NCBI RefSeq assembly: GCF_033878955.1
Contig: NZ_CP138858.1
Span: 2,108,001 to 2,172,000, forward strand
DNA from: Coraliomargarita algicola
GTDB lineage: Bacteria; Verrucomicrobiota; Verrucomicrobiia; Opitutales; Coraliomargaritaceae
Length of the DNA: 64,000 bases
Reading direction: 5' to 3'
Shown here one piece after another: positions 8,017 to 17,397 of this stretch. Both the position numbers and the translations under genes were made by a program. Below the pieces are notes generated by a model, which saw only the letters and a program-made list of their open reading frames with translations, searched no databases and had not been told where the DNA came from. Each line of letters starts with the position of its first letter. Within the stretch, counting starts at the first letter, position 1.

Positions 8017-11000
8017 GTGATTGGACGCATCCCCTCATCGCCACCACTGGCTGAGAAAGTAAAGGCTCATCCTCTACTTCTGAACCTGCTGATTATGCTC
8101 ATCTACTGGGCCTCTTCAAGCGTGGGCTTCGTACTGGCAGCGATAGAAGCGAACATCTCGCCGATCTGGCCACCAAGCGGATTCGCCGCAGCAGCGATAT
8201 TCTTAGGCGGCTATCGTCTCCTACCTGGCATTTTAGCAGGGGCATTGGCAGCAAATGCGTGCAATGACCTCACGCTGATCAGCGCCTTTGCCATCGCGAT
8301 CGGCAGTTGTGGCGAAGCGGCTCTAGCGGGCTGGTTACTAAACCGTATACGCCCCCTGGGCGCTCAACTGGGTAAATACACCATTCCCATCTGGATTCTA
8401 GGCACATCCCTATTCGCTCCAATGATCGCAGCCACAATCGGCAGCTTGAGTGTCATACACCTGAATACACGAGAGGCCCCACTGGATTTTTGGGAGCTTG
8501 CACTCACCTGGCTAGCTGGCGACTCCATCGGGATACTAATCATAGTCCCAGTCTTGCTCTCACTGAGCCGCCCCAAGCTATCGATCGAATGGTTCACAAA
8601 ATTGATCTGTATAAGCACGCTCAGTTTAATGGTTTATGCCTTCTTCATTTGGGCACAACCGAGCTCTGCATATTACTTTCTAGCCTTCGCACTCCTCATA
8701 CCAGCTTGCCGTTTTTTTGGAGAAGCAGGCTGCGCTTTAAGCACGCTGAGTTTTGTCGTATTCACCATTGTCACCATATTAACGACTCCGGATAGTAATC
8801 CCTTCGCCTCTTCCAACAACGAGCTGCTCTCATTAGTGGCCTTCTTAATCGCTCTATCGATCACCTCTTTAACGATAGCCTCTTTGTATGAGAAAAATCG
8901 CTTCTTAGTCCCTTCGATTTTGTTCATAGTCGGATGGACGACCAGCGGACTGATCTACTTTATTTTACAGAATGCAGCCGCTCAAATCGACGAAGAAAAC
9001 TTCACGGAACTGATCCACGACATTGAGTCCGCAGTCACCGACCGACTGGATACCTACCTAAACACCTTAATCGCAGGCGCAGGGCACTATATCAACTCCG
9101 AAGAGCTTAAAACAGAAGAATGGCGCTCTTTCGTCCAACACTTAAAAATCGTCGAACGCTACCCTGGCATCAACGGAATAGGATTCATCCAACCTTTCCA
9201 TGACACCGAAATCCCCTCATTTGTGGCAAAAAAGCGCGCAAGTGGACTACCAGATTTCAAAATCAAAGAAGTACCGAATGTCGAACGCCCAGCGACCGAT
9301 GTGATGGGCTACGAGCACTTCATCATCACATACATTGAACCACTCAGCACTAACCATCAAGCACTCGGCCTCGACGTAGCCTCGGAAATTAATCGACAAA
9401 CAGCTGGACAACGTGCACGTGATTCAGGGAAACCAGCGATGACTGGCCGCATTATTCTCGTACAAGACGGCATGTCACGCCCTGGCTTTCTGGTTTTTCA
9501 TCCGATGTACCAAGCAGGGGCACCGACTGAAACTGTTGAACAACGCCGTCAAGCCTTTATAGGCTGGAGCTACGCCCCCTTCATTACTGAAGTTTTCCTA
9601 AATGGAGTACTGGGCAATCGCGAAGACCAGATACAATTCCACATTTACGACAGTCCCAAGATCACCCCCAGTAACTTCGTTTACAGCACGACCGGTTCCC
9701 GCCCCGAAACAGAGACCGCCAAATACGCACACAAAAGCAGCCTGAAACTCGCCGACCAAACTTTCAGTTTTGGCTGGAATCGTGGCCAAAACTTTCCCAC
9801 CCAAGAAACGGCCTCTGCCACGATCGCTGCCGCAAGTCTTGCTCTAGGCAGCTGCTTGCTAGTCGTCATCGTCGTCAATCTACAGTCCACGAATCGCCGC
9901 GCCCAACACATCGTCGCCGAACGAACTCTAGAACTGCACGCAGCCAATGAGAAACTACAGAAAGAAGTTAGCGAGCGGCAAAAAGCCGAATCCGACGCCA
10001 AAGAAGCGCACCAGATAGCCGATACTGCAAACAAAGCCAAAAGCGAGTTCCTCGCAACAATGAGTCACGAAATCCGGACCCCGATGAATAGTGTCATTGG
10101 ATTTGCCGAACTGCTCTGCGGCAGTGAGCTCAATGCGGACCAACGCCTATGGGCGACCTACATTCAGTCCTCAGGAAATTCACTACTTGCCCTAATCAAC
10201 GACATTCTCGATTTCTCAAAAATTGAAGCAGGTAAGTTCGAACTAGAGGCCATCCCCTTTTCCATCCACAAGACACTCGACCAAGTGGTGACTGGATTTG
10301 AGCCAATCGCCGCTCAAAAAGGGCTACTGATTAATCTAGAAACCAGCGAAGACTTACCAGCCAAAGTCGTAGGCGACCCAACGCGACTCAAACAAGTCAT
10401 CACGAATCTAATCGGCAATTCACTTAAATTCACGAAAACTGGTACTATTAGCGTCACAGCAGATTGGCAAGGTGACCAAGCCAACGGAGTCGCAGAAATC
10501 TCAGTTACTGACAGCGGCATTGGCATTCCTAAAAGCAAAATTAAAAACCTATTTCAACGCTTCTCGCAGGTCGACAGTTCCACCACACGTCAATATGGCG
10601 GGAGCGGTCTGGGGCTCGCGATCTGCAAACGCATAATCAATTTAATGGACGGAGAAATTAAAGTCGAAAGCACTGAAGGCAAAGGCACTACAATGAACTG
10701 CAGCATCCCCTTTACATGCTCCGATCAAGCAAAGAACGCAGCAACCAAACCGCCCTTTATTGCCAATTTATCCAATGAAGCTAATGAGAACAAGCGCCGC
10801 GTCTTGGTCGTCGACGACAACGCAGTCAATCGCAGACTCGCTCAAACAGTCTTACGTCGCCTCGGCAACGAAGTGGACACCGCCAACAACGGAGTGGAAG
10901 CGATCGAGCAGGTCTCACAACATTTCTACGATATCGTTTTCCTCGATTGTCAGATGCCGGTAATGGACGGATACGTCGCAGCGGAACGCATTCGCGAACT

Positions 11001-11208
11001 GGAAGCCGATGGAAAAATACCCGGCAGCCAGCCCGGCATGCCACTCCCCATCGTGGCACTCACAGCCAACGCCTCGGAAAAAGACCGCCATGCCTGCCTC
11101 AGCTGTGGCATGGACGACTACATTAGCAAGCCCGCGAAGATCGACGACTACCGCACAATATTTAAGCAATTGGACGAAAATGAACGCGGCCAGCGCTACC
11201 GAGCATAA
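8017..11208 (+). CDS. MASE1-CHASE hybrid sensor histidine kinase with receiver domain
   Basis: Hybrid kinase of 1063 residues. Order: MASE1-like membrane sensor (about 20-310, some eight or more hydrophobic segments, with the typical SPIWPPSGFAAA early on); CHASE extracytoplasmic domain (about 325-570, YPGINGIGFIQP); a membrane helix near 600-620; a coiled coil (625-670); HisKA with His684 in SHEIRTPMNSVIGFAELL; HATPase (about 790-905, NLIGNSLKFT and GGSGLGLAICKR); receiver (about 930-1050) with Asp977 in FLDCQMPVMDG. Start is GTG at 8017. No partner regulator is adjacent, so output is probably by phosphorelay to a protein encoded elsewhere. Confidence 0.92.
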   Translation: MIGRIPSSPPLAEKVKAHPLLLNLLIMLIYWASSSVGFVLAAIEANISPIWPPSGFAAAAIFLGGYRLLPGILAGALAANACNDLTLISAFAIAIGSCGEAALAGWLLNRIRPLGAQLGKYTIPIWILGTSLFAPMIAATIGSLSVIHLNTREAPLDFWELALTWLAGDSIGILIIVPVLLSLSRPKLSIEWFTKLICISTLSLMVYAFFIWAQPSSAYYFLAFALLIPACRFFGEAGCALSTLSFVVFTIVTILTTPDSNPFASSNNELLSLVAFLIALSITSLTIASLYEKNRFLVPSILFIVGWTTSGLIYFILQNAAAQIDEENFTELIHDIESAVTDRLDTYLNTLIAGAGHYINSEELKTEEWRSFVQHLKIVERYPGINGIGFIQPFHDTEIPSFVAKKRASGLPDFKIKEVPNVERPATDVMGYEHFIITYIEPLSTNHQALGLDVASEINRQTAGQRARDSGKPAMTGRIILVQDGMSRPGFLVFHPMYQAGAPTETVEQRRQAFIGWSYAPFITEVFLNGVLGNREDQIQFHIYDSPKITPSNFVYSTTGSRPETETAKYAHKSSLKLADQTFSFGWNRGQNFPTQETASATIAAASLALGSCLLVVIVVNLQSTNRRAQHIVAERTLELHAANEKLQKEVSERQKAESDAKEAHQIADTANKAKSEFLATMSHEIRTPMNSVIGFAELLCGSELNADQRLWATYIQSSGNSLLALINDILDFSKIEAGKFELEAIPFSIHKTLDQVVTGFEPIAAQKGLLINLETSEDLPAKVVGDPTRLKQVITNLIGNSLKFTKTGTISVTADWQGDQANGVAEISVTDSGIGIPKSKIKNLFQRFSQVDSSTTRQYGGSGLGLAICKRIINLMDGEIKVESTEGKGTTMNCSIPFTCSDQAKNAATKPPFIANLSNEANENKRRVLVVDDNAVNRRLAQTVLRRLGNEVDTANNGVEAIEQVSQHFYDIVFLDCQMPVMDGYVAAERIRELEADGKIPGSQPGMPLPIVALTANASEKDRHACLSCGMDDYISKPAKIDDYRTIFKQLDENERGQRYRA

Positions 11209-11349
11209 GTAATTAGTTTCGCTTTTCGTTGATAAGGCACAGAAATTCTGTGAGCATCGCTGATTGTGCAGATTCCAAGCAATCGAATCAGAACATTTGC
11301 AGAACGATAAAAACTTCGTTGGCTGCCGAACTAACGATAGTAATTTGAT

Positions 11350-12369
11350 ATGAATAGAAACGCCCCTCCTCCGATGCAAAGAAATCCTCTGGATGATATA
11401 GACTGGGATGCCTTACGGCGTTACAGGAAGCTCATTCTAATCGTGCCCCTACTGATCATCGTCGCTCTGGGTGCCTTGTCGAGCTACTACATTGTCCAGC
11501 CCGAGGAAGAAGCGGTCGTCAAACGTTTCGGTCGAGTGGTCGCGCTCAAACAACCAGGCTTACACTTCAAACTCCCCTTCGGCATCGACACGGCGCAAAT
11601 GGTACCCACCGCCCGTGTGCTCAAACAAGAATTCGGCTTTCGCACCCAAGGCATCGACGGGCGCACCAGCTATCGTAAGGACCAAGCACACCGCGATGAA
11701 TCGCTGATGTTGACCGGCGACTTAAAAGTCATCGATGTGGAATGGGTGGTGCAATACCGAGTCAGTGATCCGGATAAATTCTTACACAGAGTTCGCAGCC
11801 CGGAACAGACCCTACGCGATGTATCCGAATCGGTCATGCGCCGCATCGTAGGTAACAGTCTCGGTAGTGATGTCTTAACCGAGAAACGTGTGCAAGTAGC
11901 CAACAGCTCTCGCATCGAACTGCAAAAAGCAATGGATTACTTCGATCTAGGCATTCAAATCAGCACCATCGAACTGCAGGATGTCACCCCACCGGGGCCG
12001 GTTAAACCAGCCTTTAATGAAGTCAACCAGGCAGAACAAGAGCGCGAACGCTTTATTAACGAAGCCGAGAAACGTCGCAATCAAGTGGTGCCCCGTGCAG
12101 AAGGTGAAGCACGGCAAGTCATCGCAGAGGCCCAAGGTTATGCAGCCAAGCGCATCAACGATGCCAAGGGCGAAGCGGAACGTTTCACAGCCATCTATCA
12201 GGCCTATCGCGACGCACCCGATGTCACCCGACAACGCATGTATCTTGAAATGATCGATGATGTGCTGCCTCAAGCCGGCAAAATTTTCATCATGGACGAA
12301 AATCAAACCGCCCCTCTACCACTGCTAAACTTAGGTGATGCCCGGATGTCACTGCCCGCCAATCGCTAG
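11350..12369 (+). CDS. hflK: FtsH protease activity modulator HflK
   Basis: Membrane-anchored SPFH/Band 7 protein of 339 residues. A proline-rich short cytoplasmic start is followed by one membrane helix (about 27-48) and the SPFH domain (about 50-230; QPEEEAVVKRFGRVV). A helical coiled-coil stretch rich in Ala, Glu and Arg (about 230-300) follows. With HflC it forms a large assembly around FtsH in the inner membrane. hflC follows after 2 bp, so they are one operon. Confidence 0.93.
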   Translation: MNRNAPPPMQRNPLDDIDWDALRRYRKLILIVPLLIIVALGALSSYYIVQPEEEAVVKRFGRVVALKQPGLHFKLPFGIDTAQMVPTARVLKQEFGFRTQGIDGRTSYRKDQAHRDESLMLTGDLKVIDVEWVVQYRVSDPDKFLHRVRSPEQTLRDVSESVMRRIVGNSLGSDVLTEKRVQVANSSRIELQKAMDYFDLGIQISTIELQDVTPPGPVKPAFNEVNQAEQERERFINEAEKRRNQVVPRAEGEARQVIAEAQGYAAKRINDAKGEAERFTAIYQAYRDAPDVTRQRMYLEMIDDVLPQAGKIFIMDENQTAPLPLLNLGDARMSLPANR

Positions 12370-12371
12370 TC

Positions 12372-13352
12372 ATGAACAATAAACAAATCCCATTTATCGC
12401 CGGGCTCATTTTGCTAATCGCAATAGTCATCGGCCTACGCGCTTCGATCTATATTTTAGACGAAGCCGAACAAGCCGTCATCGTGCAACTCGGCGCTCCC
12501 GTCGGCGAGCCTGTGACCACACCAGGGCTGCACTTCAAGACACCTTTTATTCAAGAGGTGCGTCGCTTCGACAAACGAGTCATCTCATGGGATGGCGATC
12601 CCAACCAAATCCCAACGCGTGGCGAGCAATTCATCTCAGTGGACACCACCGCTCGCTGGCGAATCGTCGACCCTCTCGTCTTCATGCAGCGCGTGCAAAA
12701 CGAGCGCGGTGCCACCATGCGCCTCAACGACATTTTGGACTCGGTCGTTCGGGATAAAATCTCCTCCACCGATCTCGTCGAAATTATTCGTTCCAAAGAC
12801 TGGAAAATCAGTGAAGCTGACCTCGCACGCGTGCAACTCAGCGGCGAAGACGATGAAGAAATCCTACTACAAGAGGTCCAAACCGGCCGACAGGAATTAG
12901 TCAAATCCATCTTCGATCAAGCCGCCAGCCAAATGCCGGAATTGGGCATCGAACTGGTCGACATACGCATCAAGCGCATCGACTATGTCGAAGCAGTCGA
13001 ACAGCGTGTCTTTGACCGTATGATCGCCGAACGGCAACGCATCGCAGAGCAATTCCGATCTGAAGGACAAGGCCGGGCGGCCGAAATCGACGGCGATACT
13101 AAACGCTCGCTGGCGGAAATACAATCTGAAGCGAACCGCAAAGCCGAGGTCATACGCGGCCAAGCCGATGCCGAAGCCTCACGCATCTATAGTGAAGCCT
13201 TCGGAGCCGACCCAGAGTTTTACGCCTTTCTACGTACCTTGGAAAGTTATCCCAAGACAGTTGGCCCCAGCTCTACCTTGATACTTGGAACTGACTCCGA
13301 ATACTTCCGCTATCTGCGTGATGTAAGCGTGCAGAAGAGTCAGGCAGAGTAG
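12372..13352 (+). CDS. hflC: FtsH protease activity modulator HflC
   Basis: Partner of HflK, 326 residues. N-terminal membrane helix (about 7-25), SPFH domain (about 25-215; ILDEAEQAVIVQLGAPVG and DTTARWRIVDP), then a coiled-coil segment (RIAEQFRSEGQGRAAEIDGD) and the C-terminal YAFLRTLESYPKT typical of HflC. Starts 2 bp after hflK; converges with the araC-type gene after 3 bp, leaving no room for a dedicated terminator between them. Confidence 0.94.
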   Translation: MNNKQIPFIAGLILLIAIVIGLRASIYILDEAEQAVIVQLGAPVGEPVTTPGLHFKTPFIQEVRRFDKRVISWDGDPNQIPTRGEQFISVDTTARWRIVDPLVFMQRVQNERGATMRLNDILDSVVRDKISSTDLVEIIRSKDWKISEADLARVQLSGEDDEEILLQEVQTGRQELVKSIFDQAASQMPELGIELVDIRIKRIDYVEAVEQRVFDRMIAERQRIAEQFRSEGQGRAAEIDGDTKRSLAEIQSEANRKAEVIRGQADAEASRIYSEAFGADPEFYAFLRTLESYPKTVGPSSTLILGTDSEYFRYLRDVSVQKSQAE

Positions 13353-13355
13353 CAG

Positions 13356-14234
13356 TCACTTCGAGAACAGGCTCATGCGGTACCCGCGTGGAGTCAGTCC
13401 GGTATAGCGCTTAAAAACCCGGATAAAATACGATGGTTCATTAAAACCGGAAGCCCACCCGACCTCGGCGACATTATGCCGCGTCTCCTTTAATAGATTC
13501 TTCGCCAGTGCGATACGCTCTTGCGCGATCCATGCCATCAATTTGAGACCGACAACTTGATGAAACTGCCGCGACAAATGATCGGGCGTGCAAGCCAGCG
13601 CATCCGCAATCTCACGCACGCTCAAACTTGTCTCATTTAAATGAATACGTACATACTTGCGAGCCTCCACCACAAGTGGCGGCTCAATCACTCGCCCCGC
13701 GTCTGGCGCTCGTCCGAGCTCATATAGCACACCCAGCAAAAAAGCATCCACCAGAGAACGAACAAAATCCACTCGGTCAGGTTCAGGTAAACTATGATGT
13801 TCCGCAAGGTCATCTAAATAGCGCATCCACTCAAAAGGTCGCACACGTTTCTCCCACAGCAAAGAGGGCTCACTTAAAATACGTCGCTGTGGGTCCGCAC
13901 GCCCCTCCAGGATAAAGCTCTGCCCCACCACCAAGACACGATATGGCCTTTTTAAGTCAATCGGTGTTTCCGCATGTGGTAACCCGCGTGGTATCACGCA
14001 CATATCACCAGTGTTTAAACGAAAACTCGCCCCAGGGCATACAAAATCAGTCGCTCCGCCAGTCTGTATAAAGAACTCTGGCTCGGGATGAAAAAACGCA
14101 TTCTCTTGCCGCGTATGTAACTGACAACGCTCCGGTAAATGGACACGAACCCGTCCAGCTCGCAAGCGTTTCAAATGCCGCCGGATCAGCTGCGAAAAGT
14201 CTTCCTTAACTCTATCTTCCGAGAATACGGCCAT
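13356..14234 (-). CDS. AraC family transcriptional regulator
   Basis: 292 residues. N-terminal cupin-like sensing half (about 25-150) followed by the AraC double helix-turn-helix (about 190-288): first HTH LSVREIADALACTPDHLSRQF, second HTH HNVAEVGWASGFNEPSYFIRVF, then the conserved YTGLTPRGYR. It is divergent from the ThuA and Gfo/Idh genes across about 140 bp. In this bacterial group such regulators often control adjacent sugar genes, so it probably regulates that pair in response to a sugar; the ligand is unknown. Confidence 0.9.
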   Translation of the reverse strand: MAVFSEDRVKEDFSQLIRRHLKRLRAGRVRVHLPERCQLHTRQENAFFHPEPEFFIQTGGATDFVCPGASFRLNTGDMCVIPRGLPHAETPIDLKRPYRVLVVGQSFILEGRADPQRRILSEPSLLWEKRVRPFEWMRYLDDLAEHHSLPEPDRVDFVRSLVDAFLLGVLYELGRAPDAGRVIEPPLVVEARKYVRIHLNETSLSVREIADALACTPDHLSRQFHQVVGLKLMAWIAQERIALAKNLLKETRHNVAEVGWASGFNEPSYFIRVFKRYTGLTPRGYRMSLFSK

Positions 14235-14375
14235 GCAGGTTTTGTACTATAATTCACAGATCTGTGCGATTCTTTAATCTCGGTTTATCCAATTTCATAA
14301 CTGTAATTCCATAGATTAATCACAACTGATCTCTTACAAAAAAATCACACGCCCCACCACACACAAGTGAGTCCT

Positions 14376-15146
14376 ATGAACACAAAAATCCAAGTCACTG
14401 TCTGGAATGAATTTCGCCATGAGAAGTCGAATCCTAAAGTCGCGAGCATCTACCCCGAAGGCATGCATACGACGATCGCAAACTTTCTAGGGAAAGAGGC
14501 CGACTATGAGCTGCGCACCGCCACGCTTGATGAGCCGGAACACGGACTCGACGGAGAGGTATTAAGCCACACTGACGTACTGATCTGGTGGGGCCACATG
14601 GCACATGGCGAAGTATCCGATGCAATTGTGGAAAAGGTTAAAACCCGCGTATTGGAAGGCATGGGCTTAATCGTACTCCACTCGGGTCACTACGCTAAAA
14701 TATTCAAAGCACTCCTCGGCACCAGCTGCTCCCTGAAATGGCGTGAGTCCACCGATAAAGAACGCTTGTGGAACACCATGCCCTCACATCCGATCTTACA
14801 GGGCATCGGCGATTACTTCGAAATTCCACAAGAAGAAATGTATGGTGAACCCTTCGGAATTCCCCAGCCCGATGAGCAACTCTTAATTTCATGGTTTACC
14901 GGCGGCGAAGTCTTTCGCAGTGGTGCCACTTGGACACGTGGCCACGGTAAAATCTTCTACTTCCGCCCAGGGCACGAAACCTACCCCACCTACCATCAAG
15001 CGGAGGTACAAAAAATCATCACTAACGCCGTGCGCTGGGCCAGACCAAATGTTTGCATTCCCGACAATTGCCCCAACAGCCCGGCACTGGAACCCCTGCC
15101 AGAGGACCCCGAAGCAGACAATCGTCCCACCATCGGACACAAATAA
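14376..15146 (+). CDS. ThuA-like domain protein (trehalose utilisation family)
   Basis: 256 residues, class I glutamine amidotransferase-like fold of the ThuA family. Seen: IQVTVWNEFRHE start, VLIWWGHMAHGEVSD, GLIVLHSGHYAKIF, KIFYFRPGHETYPTYH near the C-terminus, and the final ending ITNAVRWARP. ThuA proteins are linked to sugar (trehalose, ketosugar) catabolism, but the reaction is not settled. I chose ATG 14376; an in-frame GTG at 14367 would add three residues. The Gfo/Idh gene follows after 21 bp, typical for the family, and the pair is probably one operon. Confidence 0.9.
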   Translation: MNTKIQVTVWNEFRHEKSNPKVASIYPEGMHTTIANFLGKEADYELRTATLDEPEHGLDGEVLSHTDVLIWWGHMAHGEVSDAIVEKVKTRVLEGMGLIVLHSGHYAKIFKALLGTSCSLKWRESTDKERLWNTMPSHPILQGIGDYFEIPQEEMYGEPFGIPQPDEQLLISWFTGGEVFRSGATWTRGHGKIFYFRPGHETYPTYHQAEVQKIITNAVRWARPNVCIPDNCPNSPALEPLPEDPEADNRPTIGHK

Positions 15147-15167
15147 AATTCTCAACGCTCCATTCTA

Positions 15168-16235
15168 ATGCCCAAGAAAAAGACTTCCCCCATCCGCGTC
15201 GCCATCATCGGCACTGGCGGTATGGCACTCTTCCACGCGCGCAACTTCGCTCAGGTAGCTGGCTGTAAACTGGTCGCAGGCGTTGATACGGATCCGGAAC
15301 GCCTCGCAGCCTTCGCTGCCGAGCACAGCATCGCCGAGACCTACACAACCACTGCAGAACTACTCGCTAAATCTGAAATCGACGCCGTCTCCATCGTCAC
15401 CCCCGACCCATTCCACAAAGCCATTACGCTGGAATGCCTCGCAGCCGGCAAGCATGTGCTCTGCGAAAAACCACTCGCGCTAAACTATCCCGACGCCAAA
15501 GCCATGGCCGACGCCGCAGACAAAGCAGGAGTGATTAACATGGTCCACTTCACTTATCGCAATTGGGCCCCGCTACAAAAAATTGCCCACATCGTACAAA
15601 CGGGCAAAATCGGAGAAATTCGCCATATTGAAGCCAGCTATCACCAGTCCTGGCTGGTCAGTAAACAATGGGGCGACTGGCGCACCAGCCCCAACTGGCT
15701 CTGGCGCCTCGATAGTGCGCATGGAAGCAAGGGCGTATTGGGCGATGTCGGCGTCCACATATTAGACTTTGCCACCTACCCTGCCGGCAAAATTAAGGAA
15801 ATCTATTGCCAGCTCAAAACTTTCAAAAAAGCCCCTCGCAACCGTATCGGTAAATACAAACTCGATGCAAACGACACTGCCGTCATCACAGTAGAATTTG
15901 CCAACGGCGCGCTCGGCAGCATCCAGACCACTCGCTGGATGACCGGCCACCTCAATCGACTTTTCCTGAAAATTTCCGGCACAGCAGGCAGTGTCTCTTT
16001 CGACTCAGCACTCAGCGATACGGACTATACCATTTGCAAGGGCGCCGACATTGAAACCGACACCTGGAAAAGCGTTCAAGTCAAAGCCACGCCGCACCTC
16101 CAACAACGTTTTATCAAGAGCATCCGCACGGGCGTGCAAGACCAGCCCGATTTCCGCCGTGGAGCCGAAATCCAAAAACTGCTCGACGCCAGCTTCAAAT
16201 CCAACGAATTACGGCAACCCGTTCGTATTCGGTGA
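15168..16235 (+). CDS. Gfo/Idh/MocA family oxidoreductase
   Basis: NAD(P)-dependent sugar or inositol dehydrogenase-like enzyme, 355 residues. Rossmann motif IIGTGGMA (Gly15, Gly17), the catalytic-region motif CEKPLALN (Glu100-Lys101-Pro102), and the C-terminal substrate domain with GVHILDFATYPAG (GDVGVHILD contains the usual His and Asp). The substrate cannot be assigned. It follows the ThuA gene closely and converges with the polysaccharide cluster 52 bp downstream. Confidence 0.92.
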   Translation: MPKKKTSPIRVAIIGTGGMALFHARNFAQVAGCKLVAGVDTDPERLAAFAAEHSIAETYTTTAELLAKSEIDAVSIVTPDPFHKAITLECLAAGKHVLCEKPLALNYPDAKAMADAADKAGVINMVHFTYRNWAPLQKIAHIVQTGKIGEIRHIEASYHQSWLVSKQWGDWRTSPNWLWRLDSAHGSKGVLGDVGVHILDFATYPAGKIKEIYCQLKTFKKAPRNRIGKYKLDANDTAVITVEFANGALGSIQTTRWMTGHLNRLFLKISGTAGSVSFDSALSDTDYTICKGADIETDTWKSVQVKATPHLQQRFIKSIRTGVQDQPDFRRGAEIQKLLDASFKSNELRQPVRIR

Positions 16236-16287
16236 TTCCGCAGCACACATTCAGTCAGTATCTCGCTCTGGGGAAATCCCCGCTGGA

Positions 16288-17397
16288 TCAATCTTTCCGA
16301 ATCGCAGGCCGCCCCACGCGCCAGTCTCGATATTGTCCTGGAGGGCCAGTCTCTCCGGCCACTGCAGCGCGTGCAATGTTACTTAATTCACGTGCACTTA
16401 CGAAATGCACAGCAGACTCGCGTCCTACATTGTACTGCTGCAACAAATGTTGATACATGCCTCGCATGCGCGTGCCCAATAAAACTTCAGCATTTCGCTC
16501 CACACAGCCATGGGTGTGCATTTTAATAAAAATCCAATTTTCTCGTCCAAGCACGTGCACTTGTTGCTTAACCCAAAGGTCGACGCGATCTGGCGTGGGT
16601 ATATTGCCCCCAGAGATATCTGCATTTTCGATCCGTGGAATCAGGCCAAATTTACGACTACGCCAGTTCAGTGCGACCGGGCCTTGAACCAACAATAGTT
16701 CGTTATCTTCGGGCGCGAGGCCCACTTGTAAACGCCGCCCAAAATCATGCGAGCGCGGCACGCCAGCTCGATCCTTTGCCCAATACAAATCATTACAAAA
16801 ATTTCGAGGCTGTGTGGGCGATGGCACCGACGGAAAAGTAAAATCCGCATAGCAGCCCGTCTCACGCAATACATCCAACTCATTATTCACGCCACACCAA
16901 TCGCCGTCCGGGCGAGCATTACAAAGAGCCCAATTTCCATGAATAAAGCCATACTTGGGCAGGCCGCTGCGATCCTTACCAAGAATCCCAAATTCATGAT
17001 GTAAATAATCGCGAAACTCGATCAACTGAGCCCGCAGGCCCGCTTCCGTGTCATCGCGGTGATGTAAATGTACCTCCATCTCCGCCCATCCTGACTCTAA
17101 CAATGGCAATAACTGCGGCACATAACGCTTTGCCCCTTCAGGTGCTTCAGCAGGATAAAAGATCGAGTGGCAAGGATGCCGCCCGTCGACATCACGAAAC
17201 TCCCCCGCAAGCCGCGGCCATTCCTGCAGCCAACGTGCAACACGCTGATCGCCCACTGCCTCTGTTTGTGAGGCGGCGGGTGACAGCGGTTCATAATGAT
17301 CACAAAGCGCAAACATTATGTGTACAGGCTGTGAACTACGCCGCCGACGTCTCAATACGGAGCGCATGTAGGGGATGAGCCACTTATCAATTGCTTT
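16288..17397 (-). CDS. Polysaccharide deacetylase-like protein of the EPS cluster
   Basis: 369 residues from ATG 17397 (the open frame runs 48 nt further up, overlapping the previous gene by 59 nt). Motifs resemble a NodB/CE4-like beta-barrel: IMFALCDHYEP with an acidic residue and His, MEVHLHHRDD, KYGFIHGNWALCN and a late KMHTHGCVE. These His/Asp positions could bind a metal. The family recurs in polysaccharide loci; deacetylation of the polymer or a precursor is inferred, not shown. Last gene of the 20-gene minus-strand cluster. Confidence 0.65.
   Translation of the reverse strand, partial: KAIDKWLIPYMRSVLRRRRRSSQPVHIMFALCDHYEPLSPAASQTEAVGDQRVARWLQEWPRLAGEFRDVDGRHPCHSIFYPAEAPEGAKRYVPQLLPLLESGWAEMEVHLHHRDDTEAGLRAQLIEFRDYLHHEFGILGKDRSGLPKYGFIHGNWALCNARPDGDWCGVNNELDVLRETGCYADFTFPSVPSPTQPRNFCNDLYWAKDRAGVPRSHDFGRRLQVGLAPEDNELLLVQGPVALNWRSRKFGLIPRIENADISGGNIPTPDRVDLWVKQQVHVLGRENWIFIKMHTHGCVERNAEVLLGTRMRGMYQHLLQQYNVGRESAVHFVSARELSNIARAAVAGETGPPGQYRDWRVGRPAIRKD

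Noticed and set aside
16270..16281. GGGG-AAAT-CCCC hairpin as terminator between the Gfo/Idh and deacetylase-like genes
   Set aside because: Only a 4-bp stem and no T tract.
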